Assembly: GCA_028817895.1 (NCBI GenBank)
Contig: JAPPOQ010000034.1
Location: forward strand, 1-32,973
Reading direction: 5' to 3'
DNA length: 32,973 nucleotides
Source of the DNA: Ahrensia sp.
Lineage (GTDB): Bacteria; Pseudomonadota; Alphaproteobacteria; Rhizobiales; Rhizobiaceae
Part shown: positions 1 through 7,782 of the stretch, piece by piece
Numbering within the stretch: the stretch's first letter is position 1
How the letters are laid out: each line of letters opens with the position of its first letter
Translations under genes and position numbers: made by a program
Notes under the pieces: model-generated
What the model saw: only the letters and a program-made list of their open reading frames with translations
Told to the model about the DNA's origin: nothing
Databases searched by the model: none

Positions 1-34
1 TTCTTTGCGCCCTGACTGTGTTGCGCACGAGCTT

Positions 35-50
35 GTGGTGCCCGCACCAC
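35..50. other. small hairpin downstream of recA
   Basis: GTGGTG, loop CCCG, CACCAC forms a perfect 6-bp stem about 75 bases past the recA stop. No T-run follows on either strand, so a terminator role is weak. The rest of 1-124 shows no gene. Confidence 0.3.
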
Positions 51-124
51 GGCGTCGCACGCGCCTTGTCAGGCCACAAACTCTCTGCGCTCAAACGATT
101 CAATCTGGGCGAGATTTGCTCTAG

Positions 125-1228
125 TCACCCGGCTTCGGCTCCGAAATCGGGTTCCACACCATCCTCATCCTTGCCGGTCGGTTCATCGAGCAGCTTCTCA
201 CCGATCAGTCCGGCATTTTTGCGGATCGCGGTTTCGATCTCATCCGCAATTTCAGGATTTTCCTTCAGGAAGGTTTTTGCGTTTTCCCGCCCCTGCCCCA
301 GCCGCTGACTGTCATAGGAAAACCACGCCCCGGATTTCTCGACAATCCCGGCTGTTACGCCCAGATCGATCAACTCACCCATTCGCGAGACACCTTCGCC
401 ATACATGATGTCGAACTCGACCTGCTTGAAGGGGGGAGCAAGTTTGTTCTTGACCACTTTGATGCGGGTCTGATTGCCCACCACATCATCGCGATCCTTA
501 ATGGCGCCGATGCGGCGAATGTCGAGGCGCACGGAAGAATAAAATTTTAACGCATTGCCACCGGTCGTCGTTTCCGGCGAACCGAACATGACGCCGATCT
601 TCATGCGAATCTGGTTGATGAAGATCACCATCGTGTTGGAGCGTGAAATCGACGCGGTCAGTTTCCGAAGCGCCTGACTCATCAGCCGCGCCTGCAAACC
701 GGGCAGTGACGCGCCCATTTCACCTTCAATCTCAGCACGCGGGGTGAGCGCAGCTACAGAATCGACCACCAGAATGTCGCAAGCCCCGGACCGGACCAGA
801 GTGTCCGCGATTTCCAAAGCCTGTTCCCCGGTATCTGGCTGCGATATCAGAAGATTTTCCAGATCGACACCGAGCTTTCGGGCATAGACCGGATCGAGAG
901 CATGCTCGGCATCCACGAACGCGCAAATGCCGCCGCTTTTTTGAGCTTCTGCCACGCAATGAAGCGCCAAAGTGGTCTTGCCGGACGATTCCGGCCCGTA
1001 AATCTCAATGATGCGCCCCCTGGGCAAACCACCCACGCCAAGCGCGATATCGAGACCCAGGCAACCGGTCGGGATCGTTTCAATCTCGACGGCCTGCTCA
1101 TTGGCCCCAAGTCGCATGATTGAGCCCTTGCCAAAGGCGCGCTCAATCTGACCGAGCGCGGCTTCCAAAGCCTTGGATTTGTTGTCCACCTGATCGTCCT
1201 CAACCACTTTCAGCTTTGGCGTCGCCAT
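125..1228 (-). CDS. recA: recombinase RecA
   Basis: RecA binds single-stranded DNA with ATP, carries out strand exchange in recombinational repair, and triggers LexA self-cleavage in the SOS response. The 367-residue product has the normal family length. Visible features are the Walker A motif GPESSGKTT (residues 78-86), the [12 protein letters not shown] segment of the DNA-binding L2 region, and an acidic C-terminal tail. The ATG has AAGGA about 10 bases upstream, and a good promoter and SOS box lie further up. The gene is transcribed alone, away from a three-gene cassette on the other strand. Position 56 is Cys where Ser is more usual before LGLDIALG; this is a minor variant. Identification is certain. 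Confidence 0.99.
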   Translation of the reverse strand: MATPKLKVVEDDQVDNKSKALEAALGQIERAFGKGSIMRLGANEQAVEIETIPTGCLGLDIALGVGGLPRGRIIEIYGPESSGKTTLALHCVAEAQKSGGICAFVDAEHALDPVYARKLGVDLENLLISQPDTGEQALEIADTLVRSGACDILVVDSVAALTPRAEIEGEMGASLPGLQARLMSQALRKLTASISRSNTMVIFINQIRMKIGVMFGSPETTTGGNALKFYSSVRLDIRRIGAIKDRDDVVGNQTRIKVVKNKLAPPFKQVEFDIMYGEGVSRMGELIDLGVTAGIVEKSGAWFSYDSQRLGQGRENAKTFLKENPEIADEIETAIRKNAGLIGEKLLDEPTGKDEDGVEPDFGAEAG

Positions 1229-1275
1229 CGTCTCGTATCCTTATTTCACGGGAACTGATCCGTTGCAATTTTTCG

Positions 1276-1304
1276 AGTGTACCAGTTTTGTTCTTATTGT
1301 GCAA
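1276..1304 (-). promoter_or_regulatory. predicted sigma70 promoter of recA
   Basis: Read on the minus strand, TTGCAC (-35, 1304-1299) is followed after exactly 17 bases by TACACT (-10, 1281-1276). The ATG of recA lies about 48 bases past the -10. A near-match to the SOS box (GTAC-N7-GTTC on the plus strand, 1279-1293) sits inside this promoter. Confidence 0.6.
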
Positions 1305-1343
1305 CACATCTAGGGTGTTGAAAAAACGCGCTTTACAGAATTT

Positions 1344-1358
1344 GTTCACATTAAGTTC
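1344..1358. promoter_or_regulatory. LexA (SOS) box, GTTC-N7-GTTC
   Basis: GTTCACATTAAGTTC is a perfect match to the direct-repeat LexA operator GTTC-N7-GTTC known in alphaproteobacteria. It lies 40 bases upstream of the predicted recA -35. Because the next operon reads the other way, the same box could also act on the 1424-2544 cassette. Confidence 0.65.
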
Positions 1359-1498
1359 CTGAAACACCTGCGCGCAATTATCCCCTTTGAGCATGTAAAA
1401 CATATAGGGAACATACGATATAGATGCGGATGACTCCCCTTTATCCCCGTTTCGTGCTCCAATGTCATAATTGGCCACTATATGAGTCGAGGAACTGG

Positions 1499-1900
1499 GT
1501 GGGCGGCATCAAATGGCCAAGATGGGTTGTCGTGACGCTGGTTTTGGCGACCATCTTCAACGTATTTGTCGCGCTATCTTGGGTCATGACTTATTGGGCA
1601 GGCAACATGCCCGCGAACAAGATCGCGCCGGAAAATCTGTATGCGCTGCACTTTCAGCTTTTCGAAATTATCTTAGCAACGCTCGCTGTTGGATTAGGTG
1701 TTTTTGGGTTCGTGGGGTACGGCGCGATCCAGGTGAGTGCGGAGAAGCGTGCCGTAGAGGTGGCAAAAGATGTTGCTGAACGAGCATATGAAGTGGAACG
1801 CGCCAAACGTGAAGCCCATGCGGAGTCAACGCAAGAGCCTGACTTACAGGGCTTAGATAGGGGAAATGTGAAACGCCAAAAAGAGGGAGGAGAATTATGA
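1499..1900 (+). CDS. two-TM membrane protein in an ImmA/IrrE protease operon
   Basis: I do not recognise a named family. Two strongly hydrophobic stretches are visible, one beginning WVVVTLVLATIF and one LFEIILATLAVGLG, separated by about 20 residues. A charged C-terminal segment of about 50 residues, rich in Ala, Glu, Lys and Arg, could form a helix or coiled coil in the cytoplasm. The frame is open from ATG 1424, but that start has no ribosome site. GTG 1499 has GAGGA five bases upstream, so I prefer it; the product is then 133 residues. The stop overlaps the ATG of the protease gene by 4 bases (ATGA), which implies coupled translation and a shared function. A role as membrane partner or anchor of the protease is inference. 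Confidence 0.7.
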   Translation: MGGIKWPRWVVVTLVLATIFNVFVALSWVMTYWAGNMPANKIAPENLYALHFQLFEIILATLAVGLGVFGFVGYGAIQVSAEKRAVEVAKDVAERAYEVERAKREAHAESTQEPDLQGLDRGNVKRQKEGGEL

Positions 1901-2376
1901 CTGCATATTCAACCTTCAATGAAATTTTGGCGAATCATCAGCGCCAATACCCAGTTCAAACCGTTCCAATCGCTACTGCGTTGGGTATTGAGGTTTATAA
2001 GGCAAGCGGGTTGCCGGACACAATCTCCGGCAGAATTTATCGGTCATTTGAGGACGGGGGTTCGTCTGGATATGCGATTGATGTCAATGCCGATCATCAT
2101 GAAGTTCGCCGCAGATTTACGATAGCCCATGAAATCGCTCATTTTGTTTTGCATCGTGACAAAATTGGCGATGAGATGTTTGACGACTATCTGTATCGAA
2201 GTGGGCTTAGCAACAAACAAGAGTGGGAGGCCAACGCGCTTGCGGCTGACATACTGATGCCTCGTCATTTGATCGCAGTCGCCAGATCGAACGGACTAAA
2301 TACGGTGCATGAATTGGCCATGGCTTTTAATGTGTCAGAAACAGCCATGAGCATTAGGCTGGGAAGGCCAGCATAG
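1897..2376 (+). CDS. ImmA/IrrE family zinc metallopeptidase
   Basis: The 159-residue product carries the zinc-protease motif HEIAH (residues 78-82) and a downstream EWEANALAADILMP segment, in which E111 is the expected third zinc ligand. This is the classic signature of the ImmA/IrrE (COG2856) group. Members cleave repressors of mobile elements (ImmA) or of DNA-damage genes (IrrE/PprI). They are often partnered with a helix-turn-helix protein; none is present here. A strong GGGAGGAG precedes the ATG, and the start overlaps the upstream membrane gene by 4 bases. The product looks soluble. The target is unknown; its place divergent from recA suggests a stress or DNA-damage link, which is inference. 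Confidence 0.88.
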   Translation: MTAYSTFNEILANHQRQYPVQTVPIATALGIEVYKASGLPDTISGRIYRSFEDGGSSGYAIDVNADHHEVRRRFTIAHEIAHFVLHRDKIGDEMFDDYLYRSGLSNKQEWEANALAADILMPRHLIAVARSNGLNTVHELAMAFNVSETAMSIRLGRPA

Positions 2377-2379
2377 TTC

Positions 2380-2544
2380 ATGACCGAACAGGAACGCTTC
2401 GACAAACTCCTTACCGCAATGGTGTCAAAGCCACCGCTGGACGGGGAAACGCCTGTAAGAGAAGTTCCAGCATCAAGTGAGGTTCACGGCGAAGGCTCGC
2501 ACGAAACTCGAACTCCCAAAGGTAAGTCTGCAACCACTTCTTAG
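2380..2544 (+). CDS. small 54-residue protein, third gene of the protease cassette
   Basis: An ATG begins 3 bases after the stop of the metallopeptidase gene and opens a frame of 54 codons ending in TAG. The product starts MTEQERFDKLLTAMV and continues with a hydrophilic Pro-, Ser- and Thr-rich tail. The N-terminal part looks helical and the tail disordered. I recognise no family. A ribosome site is not clear, so translation may depend on coupling to the gene before it. Support is the tight spacing and the open frame only. It could be a regulator, a substrate or an adaptor of the protease, or spurious. Confidence 0.5.
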   Translation: MTEQERFDKLLTAMVSKPPLDGETPVREVPASSEVHGEGSHETRTPKGKSATTS

Positions 2545-2588
2545 AGACGTGAATGTAGGTGCCTTCAATTCTCTCCTAACCGCAAACC

Positions 2589-3554
2589 ATGCTGGCCAAA
2601 CTTCAATCAATGCAAAGGCGCCCCCGCCTTGTCGTGGTGGGAGCATGCGGCGTTGACCGAAGCTTCCGCGCGTCCACGCCTCTGGTCATGGGGTGCTCAA
2701 ATCCGGCACGGGGCATTGAGACGCTCGGCGGCGCTGCGCTGAATGTGGCCAGCAACCTCGCTGCTTTCGGTGAAAATGCGCATGTCATCAGCAGCGTCGG
2801 CGATGATGATGCCGGACGACATATCGCCGCGGAACTGAGGCGTCGCGGGGTCACACCACATCTACGAGTGGACAGCGAATTGGCAACGGCGAGCTATACC
2901 GCCTTGCTGAACCCGGATGGCGATCTTGCCATTGCGGTCAACGACATGGCGATCTGCGAAGCCTTTCAAGCAAGTGTGGCGGAGCCGAGGATCGCAAGTC
3001 TGAAGGCGGACGACACGCTGATCATCGACGCTAATCTGCACAGTGGTGCCATCGAGGCCTTGGTTGGGCAATGCGAGCGGCTGCAAGAGCGGCCTCGTCT
3101 GGTTGCATTGAGCGTTTCTGCAGCAAAGGCGCCTCGTCTGCTTCCCGTACTTTCCAGGATCGACATGCTTTTTTGCAACCGTTCCGAGGCCTCCGCCCTG
3201 ACGCATGCTCCAAAAGACGCAAGCATGAACGCGCATCTGAGCGCGCTGTCTGCCGACGGTATTGCGCAAGCCGTCGTCACAAGTGGAGCCGATGCTGTGG
3301 GGATCGTTCGCCATGGCGTGAGCGACGAACTGAACATCGCCCGCACTGCCCAAATTACCGATGTAACAGGTGCGGGTGATGCTCTGGTGGCGGCAACCTT
3401 GTCCACCCTCACCGGCGGCGCTGATCTCAAGACGGCTGTTCGTCAAGGCGTCCTGGCGGCGCAAGCGGTTTTGCAGGTCGAAGGCCCATGGCGATCCGAC
3501 CTCGCTCAAGCTATTGGAATGACGAAAATGCGTGCCAGTGAGGTGGCCCCTTGA
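2589..3554 (+). CDS. psuK: PfkB-family pseudouridine kinase
   Basis: The enzyme is predicted to phosphorylate pseudouridine to pseudouridine 5'-phosphate with ATP, the first step of pseudouridine breakdown in the cytoplasm. The PfkB fold shows in the N-terminal VVVGACGVDRSF strand, in GGAALNVASNLAAFG (first PfkB signature) and in DVTGAGDALVAA near residue 265 (second signature with the catalytic Asp and the GAGD anion hole). At 321 residues the length is normal. The substrate is assigned from the following gene, psuG, which overlaps by 4 bases. Neither ATG 2589 nor the in-frame ATG 2610 has a clear ribosome site. Without psuG the call would only be sugar kinase. Confidence 0.85.
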   Translation: MLAKLQSMQRRPRLVVVGACGVDRSFRASTPLVMGCSNPARGIETLGGAALNVASNLAAFGENAHVISSVGDDDAGRHIAAELRRRGVTPHLRVDSELATASYTALLNPDGDLAIAVNDMAICEAFQASVAEPRIASLKADDTLIIDANLHSGAIEALVGQCERLQERPRLVALSVSAAKAPRLLPVLSRIDMLFCNRSEASALTHAPKDASMNAHLSALSADGIAQAVVTSGADAVGIVRHGVSDELNIARTAQITDVTGAGDALVAATLSTLTGGADLKTAVRQGVLAAQAVLQVEGPWRSDLAQAIGMTKMRASEVAP

Positions 3555-4510
3555 GCGATACGGAAGCAGTCAACAGTCTGGCCAAACCCAGCCATGCCGT
3601 TGCGCAAGCTTTGCAAGCAGGCGCCCCGGTTGTCGCTCTTGAATCGACCATCATCACCCATGGCATGCCCTTTCCACAAAATCTGGAAACCGCCCACCGT
3701 GTGGAGGCAGAAGTGCGCGGGCAAGGCGCCACACCGGCCACCATCGCCGTCATCGATGGCGAATTGTGCATCGGTTTGGCAGATCATGCGCTGGAACAAT
3801 TGGCTCAAACCGATGATGTGATGAAACTGTCGAGGGCAGACCTCGCTTTCGCCATGTCGCAGAGGCGGACCGGCTCCACCACCGTCGCGGCGACAATGAT
3901 GGCAGCCAAACTCGCAGGGATTGGCGTATTTGCCACGGGCGGGATAGGCGGCGTTCATAAAGGTGCCGAGGAGAGCTTCGACATTTCCGCCGACTTGGAG
4001 GAGTTCTCACGCAGCGACGTGATCGTGGTATGCGCGGGGGCTAAGGCGATTCTTGATCTTGAAAAAACGCTGGAAGTTCTTGAAACCAACGGCGTTCCTG
4101 TAATTGGATATGGTTGCGACGAACTTCCTGCCTTTTGGTCGCGAGAAAGTGGGCTGAGTGCTCCCCTGCGCCTCGATTCCGTTCAGGAGATTGCAGACCA
4201 TGCTGCTATGCGCACAGCGATGGGCGTTGGAGGCGGCACGATCGTCGCCAATCCGGTGCCGCAACAAGCCGAATTGCCGCGCGAGGAGGTCGACACCTAC
4301 ATCGCCAAGGCTCTCGGCGAAGCAAAGACGAAAGGCGTGACCGGCAAGGATGTAACGCCTTTTCTTTTGCAACGCATTTTTGAGCTGAGCGAGGAACGAT
4401 CACTGGAAACCAACATCGCGCTTGTGCTGAACAATGCAAATTTGGCGGCACAGATTGCGGTTGCCATCTGCAGCCGCGACAGCGCGACTGTTGAAGCAGC
4501 AAGGCTTTGA
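3551..4510 (+). CDS. psuG: pseudouridine-5'-phosphate glycosidase
   Basis: PsuG splits pseudouridine 5'-phosphate into uracil and ribose 5-phosphate, a reversible C-C glycosidic cleavage that needs a metal ion. Recognition rests on the long conserved stretches VALESTIITHGMP near residue 28, FATGGIGGVHKG near 135, the central GYGCDELPAFWSRESG, and the C-terminal TPFLLQRIFELS. The 319 residues fit the family. Translation starts at TTG 3551, inside the psuK stop region (4-base overlap), with GAGG at 3540-3543 seven bases upstream. No nucleoside transporter or uracil gene is nearby, so the pair probably recycles pseudouridine from RNA turnover. Confidence 0.95.
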   Translation: MSDTEAVNSLAKPSHAVAQALQAGAPVVALESTIITHGMPFPQNLETAHRVEAEVRGQGATPATIAVIDGELCIGLADHALEQLAQTDDVMKLSRADLAFAMSQRRTGSTTVAATMMAAKLAGIGVFATGGIGGVHKGAEESFDISADLEEFSRSDVIVVCAGAKAILDLEKTLEVLETNGVPVIGYGCDELPAFWSRESGLSAPLRLDSVQEIADHAAMRTAMGVGGGTIVANPVPQQAELPREEVDTYIAKALGEAKTKGVTGKDVTPFLLQRIFELSEERSLETNIALVLNNANLAAQIAVAICSRDSATVEAARL

Positions 4511-4674
4511 AACCGTCCAGCCGTTATTGGCTCTTGCTAGCTGCGCCGCGTTGCGGCAAAGGAAGCCGCTGAGGGGCGTTCATGGTGATTCATGTCGCGG
4601 TATTCGCAAGCCTGCATTGCAGGTGTTTGCTGCTTTGACATCGAAGATCGGGCTAGGACCCATTGATTGTGTTT
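4511..4674. other. intergenic region psuG-carboxypeptidase
   Basis: About 160 bases without a convincing gene. It holds a small hairpin (GCCGC GTT GCGGC, 4545-4557), a 13-base palindrome CCTGCATTGCAGG at 4611-4623 that could be an operator, and a TTGACA box at 4635-4640 that could be a -35 for the next gene, though no good -10 follows at the usual spacing. Confidence 0.35.
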
Positions 4675-5547
4675 ATGAAGCGATCATCCGTATCCGCGCC
4701 TTCCGTTCTTTCGCGCTTGCCGGTTTTATGCGCCATGCTGGCGGCCCTCACCCTTGTGTCGGCATGCACGACCACCAGCGTACTCAACACGGCCCCATTC
4801 GTTCCGCCAAGCGCGCGCTATGCCGCCATTGTGGTCGACGGCAATAGTGGTCGGGTCCTGCATTCAACACGGCCTGATGCAATCCGCTTTCCCGCATCGT
4901 TGACCAAGATGATGACCATGCTCATGCTGTTCGAAGCGCTTGATCGTGGTCAGATTTCGAAGTCCACCCTCATTCCGGTGTCCTCTCGTGCGGCCAGACA
5001 GCCCGCCTCCAAACTGTGGCTCAAGGACGGGTCCTCCATCACGGTTGATAAGGCTCTGCAGGCGCTTGCAGTGAAATCTGCCAATGATGTTGCCTATGCA
5101 GTGGCGGAGTTTTTGGCCGGGAGCGAAGCCGCATTCGCGCGGCGCATGACGGCCAAGGCGCGTTCGTTTGGCATGAAGTCAACCACATTTCGCAATGCTT
5201 CCGGCCTGCCGGACAAGCGGCAAGTGACCACCGCCCGCGACATGGCCAAGCTCGGTATCATTCTGCGAAAGCGTTACCCGCAGCATTACCACTATTTCGG
5301 GCGCCGCTCGTTCGCCTTCCGGGGCAAAACAATCCGTGGCCACAACAAGGTCTTGGGCAAAGTGCGCGGGGCCGATGGGATCAAGACCGGTTACACCCGT
5401 GCTTCCGGATTCAATCTGGTTACATCGGTGCGCGCCCGCGGCAAAAGCGTGGTGGGTGTCATTCTTGGTGAAAACAGCGGCAAGTCGAGAGACAGGCACA
5501 TGGTGTTGTTGATCAATCGCTTCCTGCCCAGCGCTGGGCCGCGCTGA
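4675..5547 (+). CDS. D-alanyl-D-alanine carboxypeptidase (PBP5-like), predicted lipoprotein
   Basis: This serine enzyme should remove the terminal D-Ala from peptidoglycan stem peptides in the periplasm. All three penicillin-binding motifs are visible: SLTK (S75 nucleophile, K78), SAN (136-138) and KTG (238-240), counted from ATG 4675. The N-terminus is a signal peptide ending in VSAC (C31), a lipobox, so the protein is probably lipid-anchored. It is about 290 residues and stops after the catalytic domain, lacking the C-terminal domain and amphipathic anchor of classical PBP5. Start choice is uncertain: TTG 4663 and GTG 4669 are in frame, and AGGA at 4655-4658 would suit GTG 4669 best. mazG follows after 2 bases. 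Confidence 0.93.
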   Translation: MKRSSVSAPSVLSRLPVLCAMLAALTLVSACTTTSVLNTAPFVPPSARYAAIVVDGNSGRVLHSTRPDAIRFPASLTKMMTMLMLFEALDRGQISKSTLIPVSSRAARQPASKLWLKDGSSITVDKALQALAVKSANDVAYAVAEFLAGSEAAFARRMTAKARSFGMKSTTFRNASGLPDKRQVTTARDMAKLGIILRKRYPQHYHYFGRRSFAFRGKTIRGHNKVLGKVRGADGIKTGYTRASGFNLVTSVRARGKSVVGVILGENSGKSRDRHMVLLINRFLPSAGPR

Positions 5548-5549
5548 TC

Positions 5550-6374
5550 GTGCAGCCGTCGCGCGACATTTCGCGGCTGTTGGAGATCATGGCCGCCCTT
5601 CGGGATCGCGACACGGGCTGTCCCTGGGATGTTGAGCAAACCTTTCGAACCATAGTCCCCTATACGATTGAGGAGACCTATGAGGTTGTCGATGCGATTG
5701 AGCGCGATGACATGGACGATTTGCGCGAAGAGTTGGGCGACCTTCTCTTGCAAACCGTCTTTCATGCCCAGATGGCCAGGGAAGAAGGCGCGTTTGACTT
5801 TGGCGAAGTGGTGGAAGCCATCACCACGAAGATGATCCGTCGCCATCCGCATGTCTTTGGCGACGAGGACGCTCGCACAGCAGGCATGGCCAAGGGGGCC
5901 TGGGACCGCATCAAAGCGCAGGAAAAGACCGAGCGCGCGCAGCGTCGCGCCAAGGCTGGCTTGCCACCAAAGAAAGAGGATGGCGCGCTGCTCGATGCCG
6001 TTCCCGCCGCCATGCCGCCGCTGCTCGAGGCACTCAAACTTCAACAGAAGGCCGCAAAAGTCGGTTTTGACTGGAATGATCCGCAAGCGGTTATCGCCAA
6101 GCTCCGCGAAGAAACGGCTGAAGCCGAAACAGCCCTCAACAACCATGATCGCGACGCGCTGGAAGATGAAATCGGTGATCTCTTCTTCACGCTGGTCAAT
6201 CTTGCCCGTCACCTTGATATCGACCCCGGCTCGGCGCTGCGACGCTGCAACGGAAAGTTTCGCAGAAGATTTGCAGACGTCGAGAACGCTTTCGGCGACA
6301 AATTGAAAGAGGCCAGTCTGGATGAGATGGAAGCCGCATGGGTCACAGCCAAGAACTCGGAAAGCGCAGGCTGA
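5550..6374 (+). CDS. mazG: nucleoside triphosphate pyrophosphohydrolase MazG
   Basis: MazG hydrolyses (d)NTPs to the monophosphate and pyrophosphate; it cleans the nucleotide pool and can affect ppGpp levels. Two MazG domains are visible in the 274 residues. The N-terminal one starts at RDRDTGCPWDVEQTF and carries EETYE followed by REELGD, the metal-binding EExxE/ExxD pattern. The C-terminal one repeats it as EETAEAE with EDEIGD. The GTG start lies 2 bases past the carboxypeptidase stop and has no good ribosome site, so coupling is likely. The start fits the family N-terminus (RLLEIMAALRD). The gene converges with hflX, 14 bases apart. In related genomes it also lies next to hflX. Confidence 0.95.
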   Translation: MQPSRDISRLLEIMAALRDRDTGCPWDVEQTFRTIVPYTIEETYEVVDAIERDDMDDLREELGDLLLQTVFHAQMAREEGAFDFGEVVEAITTKMIRRHPHVFGDEDARTAGMAKGAWDRIKAQEKTERAQRRAKAGLPPKKEDGALLDAVPAAMPPLLEALKLQQKAAKVGFDWNDPQAVIAKLREETAEAETALNNHDRDALEDEIGDLFFTLVNLARHLDIDPGSALRRCNGKFRRRFADVENAFGDKLKEASLDEMEAAWVTAKNSESAG

Positions 6375-6388
6375 GGCGCGACGCGGAG

Positions 6389-7684
6389 TCAGACGTCGTT
6401 TTGGCCTATCCGCTCGTCCAGCGCCGCGTTCATGGTAGGAGCGACGCGTAGGGTGAGATCCACAGACCCGTCCTCCTGATCCTTTCGGTCCACCACCTGT
6501 GTGTTGGAATAGATCCAGTTCAAATGGCGCATCCGATCAAGCGGTAAGGAAATCTCGCGCAGAGTGCGATCGCCGCCAACTCGTTGCTCGACCATTGTCA
6601 GCAGCGCGTCGGTTCCCTCCCCGGTGATGGCGGAGACGAAATAGGGACCGTCTTCCCTGGGTCTGACTTGCTGCATTGTTGCCAGATGATCTGCGTCCAG
6701 CAGGTCGATCTTGTTCCACACCTCGACAACGTTGCGGTGACCATCATCCCCGATCCCCAGCTGATCGAGAATGGCGTAGACGTCCTGCGCCTGCGCAGCA
6801 TTGTCTGGATTGGCCGCATCCCGCACATGCAAAATAAGATCTGCCTCGATCACCTCTTCCAACGTTGCGCGAAACGCTGCGACAAGATGAGTGGGCAGAT
6901 CGGAGACAAAACCAACGGTGTCGGAAAAGATGGCCAACGTGCCCTGCGGCAATTCCAGACGCCGCAGCGTCGGGTCCAAAGTGGCAAACAGCATGTCCTT
7001 GGCGACGACCCCTGCGTCTGTGAGCCGGTTGAACAGTGTCGATTTGCCCGCATTGGTGTAGCCGACAAGCGCCACGACCGGATGCGGCACACGTTTGCGC
7101 TTGGCGCGGTGCAGCGAGCGTGTTCTGCGTACCTTTTCAAGATCGCGCTTCAGCGCATTGATGCGTTCCTGCAATTGCCGTCTGTCGGACTCAATCTGAG
7201 TTTCCCCGGGTCCGCCAAGAAAGCCCCCTGAGCCGCCGCCGCCGCCGCGCTGCCGCTCAAGATGGGTCCAGGACCGCACCAAACGGCCCCGCTGGTAGTC
7301 GAGATGCGCGAGTTCAACTTGCAAACGCCCCTCTTTGGTCTGCGCGCGTGCGCCAAAAATTTCCAGAATGAGGCCGGTCCGGTCGAGAACCTTGGCTTTC
7401 CAGGCTCGTTCCAGATTGCGCTGCTGCACCGGCGTCAACGGATGATCCACGACGACCAGCCCTGCATCCAGTGCGGCCACGATGCCCTTGATCTCGTCCA
7501 CCTTGCCGGTGCCAAGCAGCGTGCCCGGATTGATGTTTTGAAGGGCAGCGATGCCGCTATGGACCACATCGAGCCGAATGGCGGCGGCGAGCCCTTGCGC
7601 CTCCTCCAGTCGCGATTCCTGCGAGCGCAACTCGCGTGACATCATGTCGCCGGAGTCGGACCTCAGCGACTTCAGCAGGGGCAC
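6389..7684 (-). CDS. hflX: ribosome-associated GTPase HflX
   Basis: HflX is a GTPase that binds the 50S subunit and rescues or splits stalled 70S ribosomes, notably in heat stress. Motifs seen are the glycine-rich loop (GGGGGSGGFLGGPGE) before the coiled region ESDRRQLQERI, G1 GYTNAGKST, G3 DTVGFVSDLP and G4 NKIDLL. The gene lies downstream of hfq, the classical order. The start is odd. GTG 7684 is the first usable start codon but has no ribosome site. The same frame stays open for 28 codons upstream (to a TGA at 7769-7771) and encodes GRVIVIVP, which fits the first beta-strand of the family. That upstream stretch has no ATG, GTG or TTG. The true N-terminus is therefore unclear. Confidence 0.93.
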   Translation of the reverse strand: MPLLKSLRSDSGDMMSRELRSQESRLEEAQGLAAAIRLDVVHSGIAALQNINPGTLLGTGKVDEIKGIVAALDAGLVVVDHPLTPVQQRNLERAWKAKVLDRTGLILEIFGARAQTKEGRLQVELAHLDYQRGRLVRSWTHLERQRGGGGGSGGFLGGPGETQIESDRRQLQERINALKRDLEKVRRTRSLHRAKRKRVPHPVVALVGYTNAGKSTLFNRLTDAGVVAKDMLFATLDPTLRRLELPQGTLAIFSDTVGFVSDLPTHLVAAFRATLEEVIEADLILHVRDAANPDNAAQAQDVYAILDQLGIGDDGHRNVVEVWNKIDLLDADHLATMQQVRPREDGPYFVSAITGEGTDALLTMVEQRVGGDRTLREISLPLDRMRHLNWIYSNTQVVDRKDQEDGSVDLTLRVAPTMNAALDERIGQNDV

Positions 7685-7782
7685 AATAACGATGACACGG
7701 CCCGTTGAGCCGCGCTGTGCTTCATCGATCTGAAAGCGATTTTTACCGGTGGGTTCGATTCGAAAAACTCACTACGCGGAGG

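Noticed and set aside
1200-1478. 92-residue minus-strand frame over the recA promoter
   Set aside because: It overlaps the recA start, promoter and SOS box, has no ribosome site and resembles no known protein.
2862-3509. 215-residue frame antisense to psuK
   Set aside because: It lies wholly inside a clear kinase gene; high-GC codon bias produces such shadow frames.
4582-4638. 18-codon frame before the carboxypeptidase, as a possible leader peptide
   Set aside because: No ribosome site, no attenuator hairpin pair and no run of regulatory codons.
5391-6212. 273-residue minus-strand frame antisense to mazG
   Set aside because: MazG and the carboxypeptidase motifs on the plus strand are unmistakable; the antisense product has no recognisable domain.
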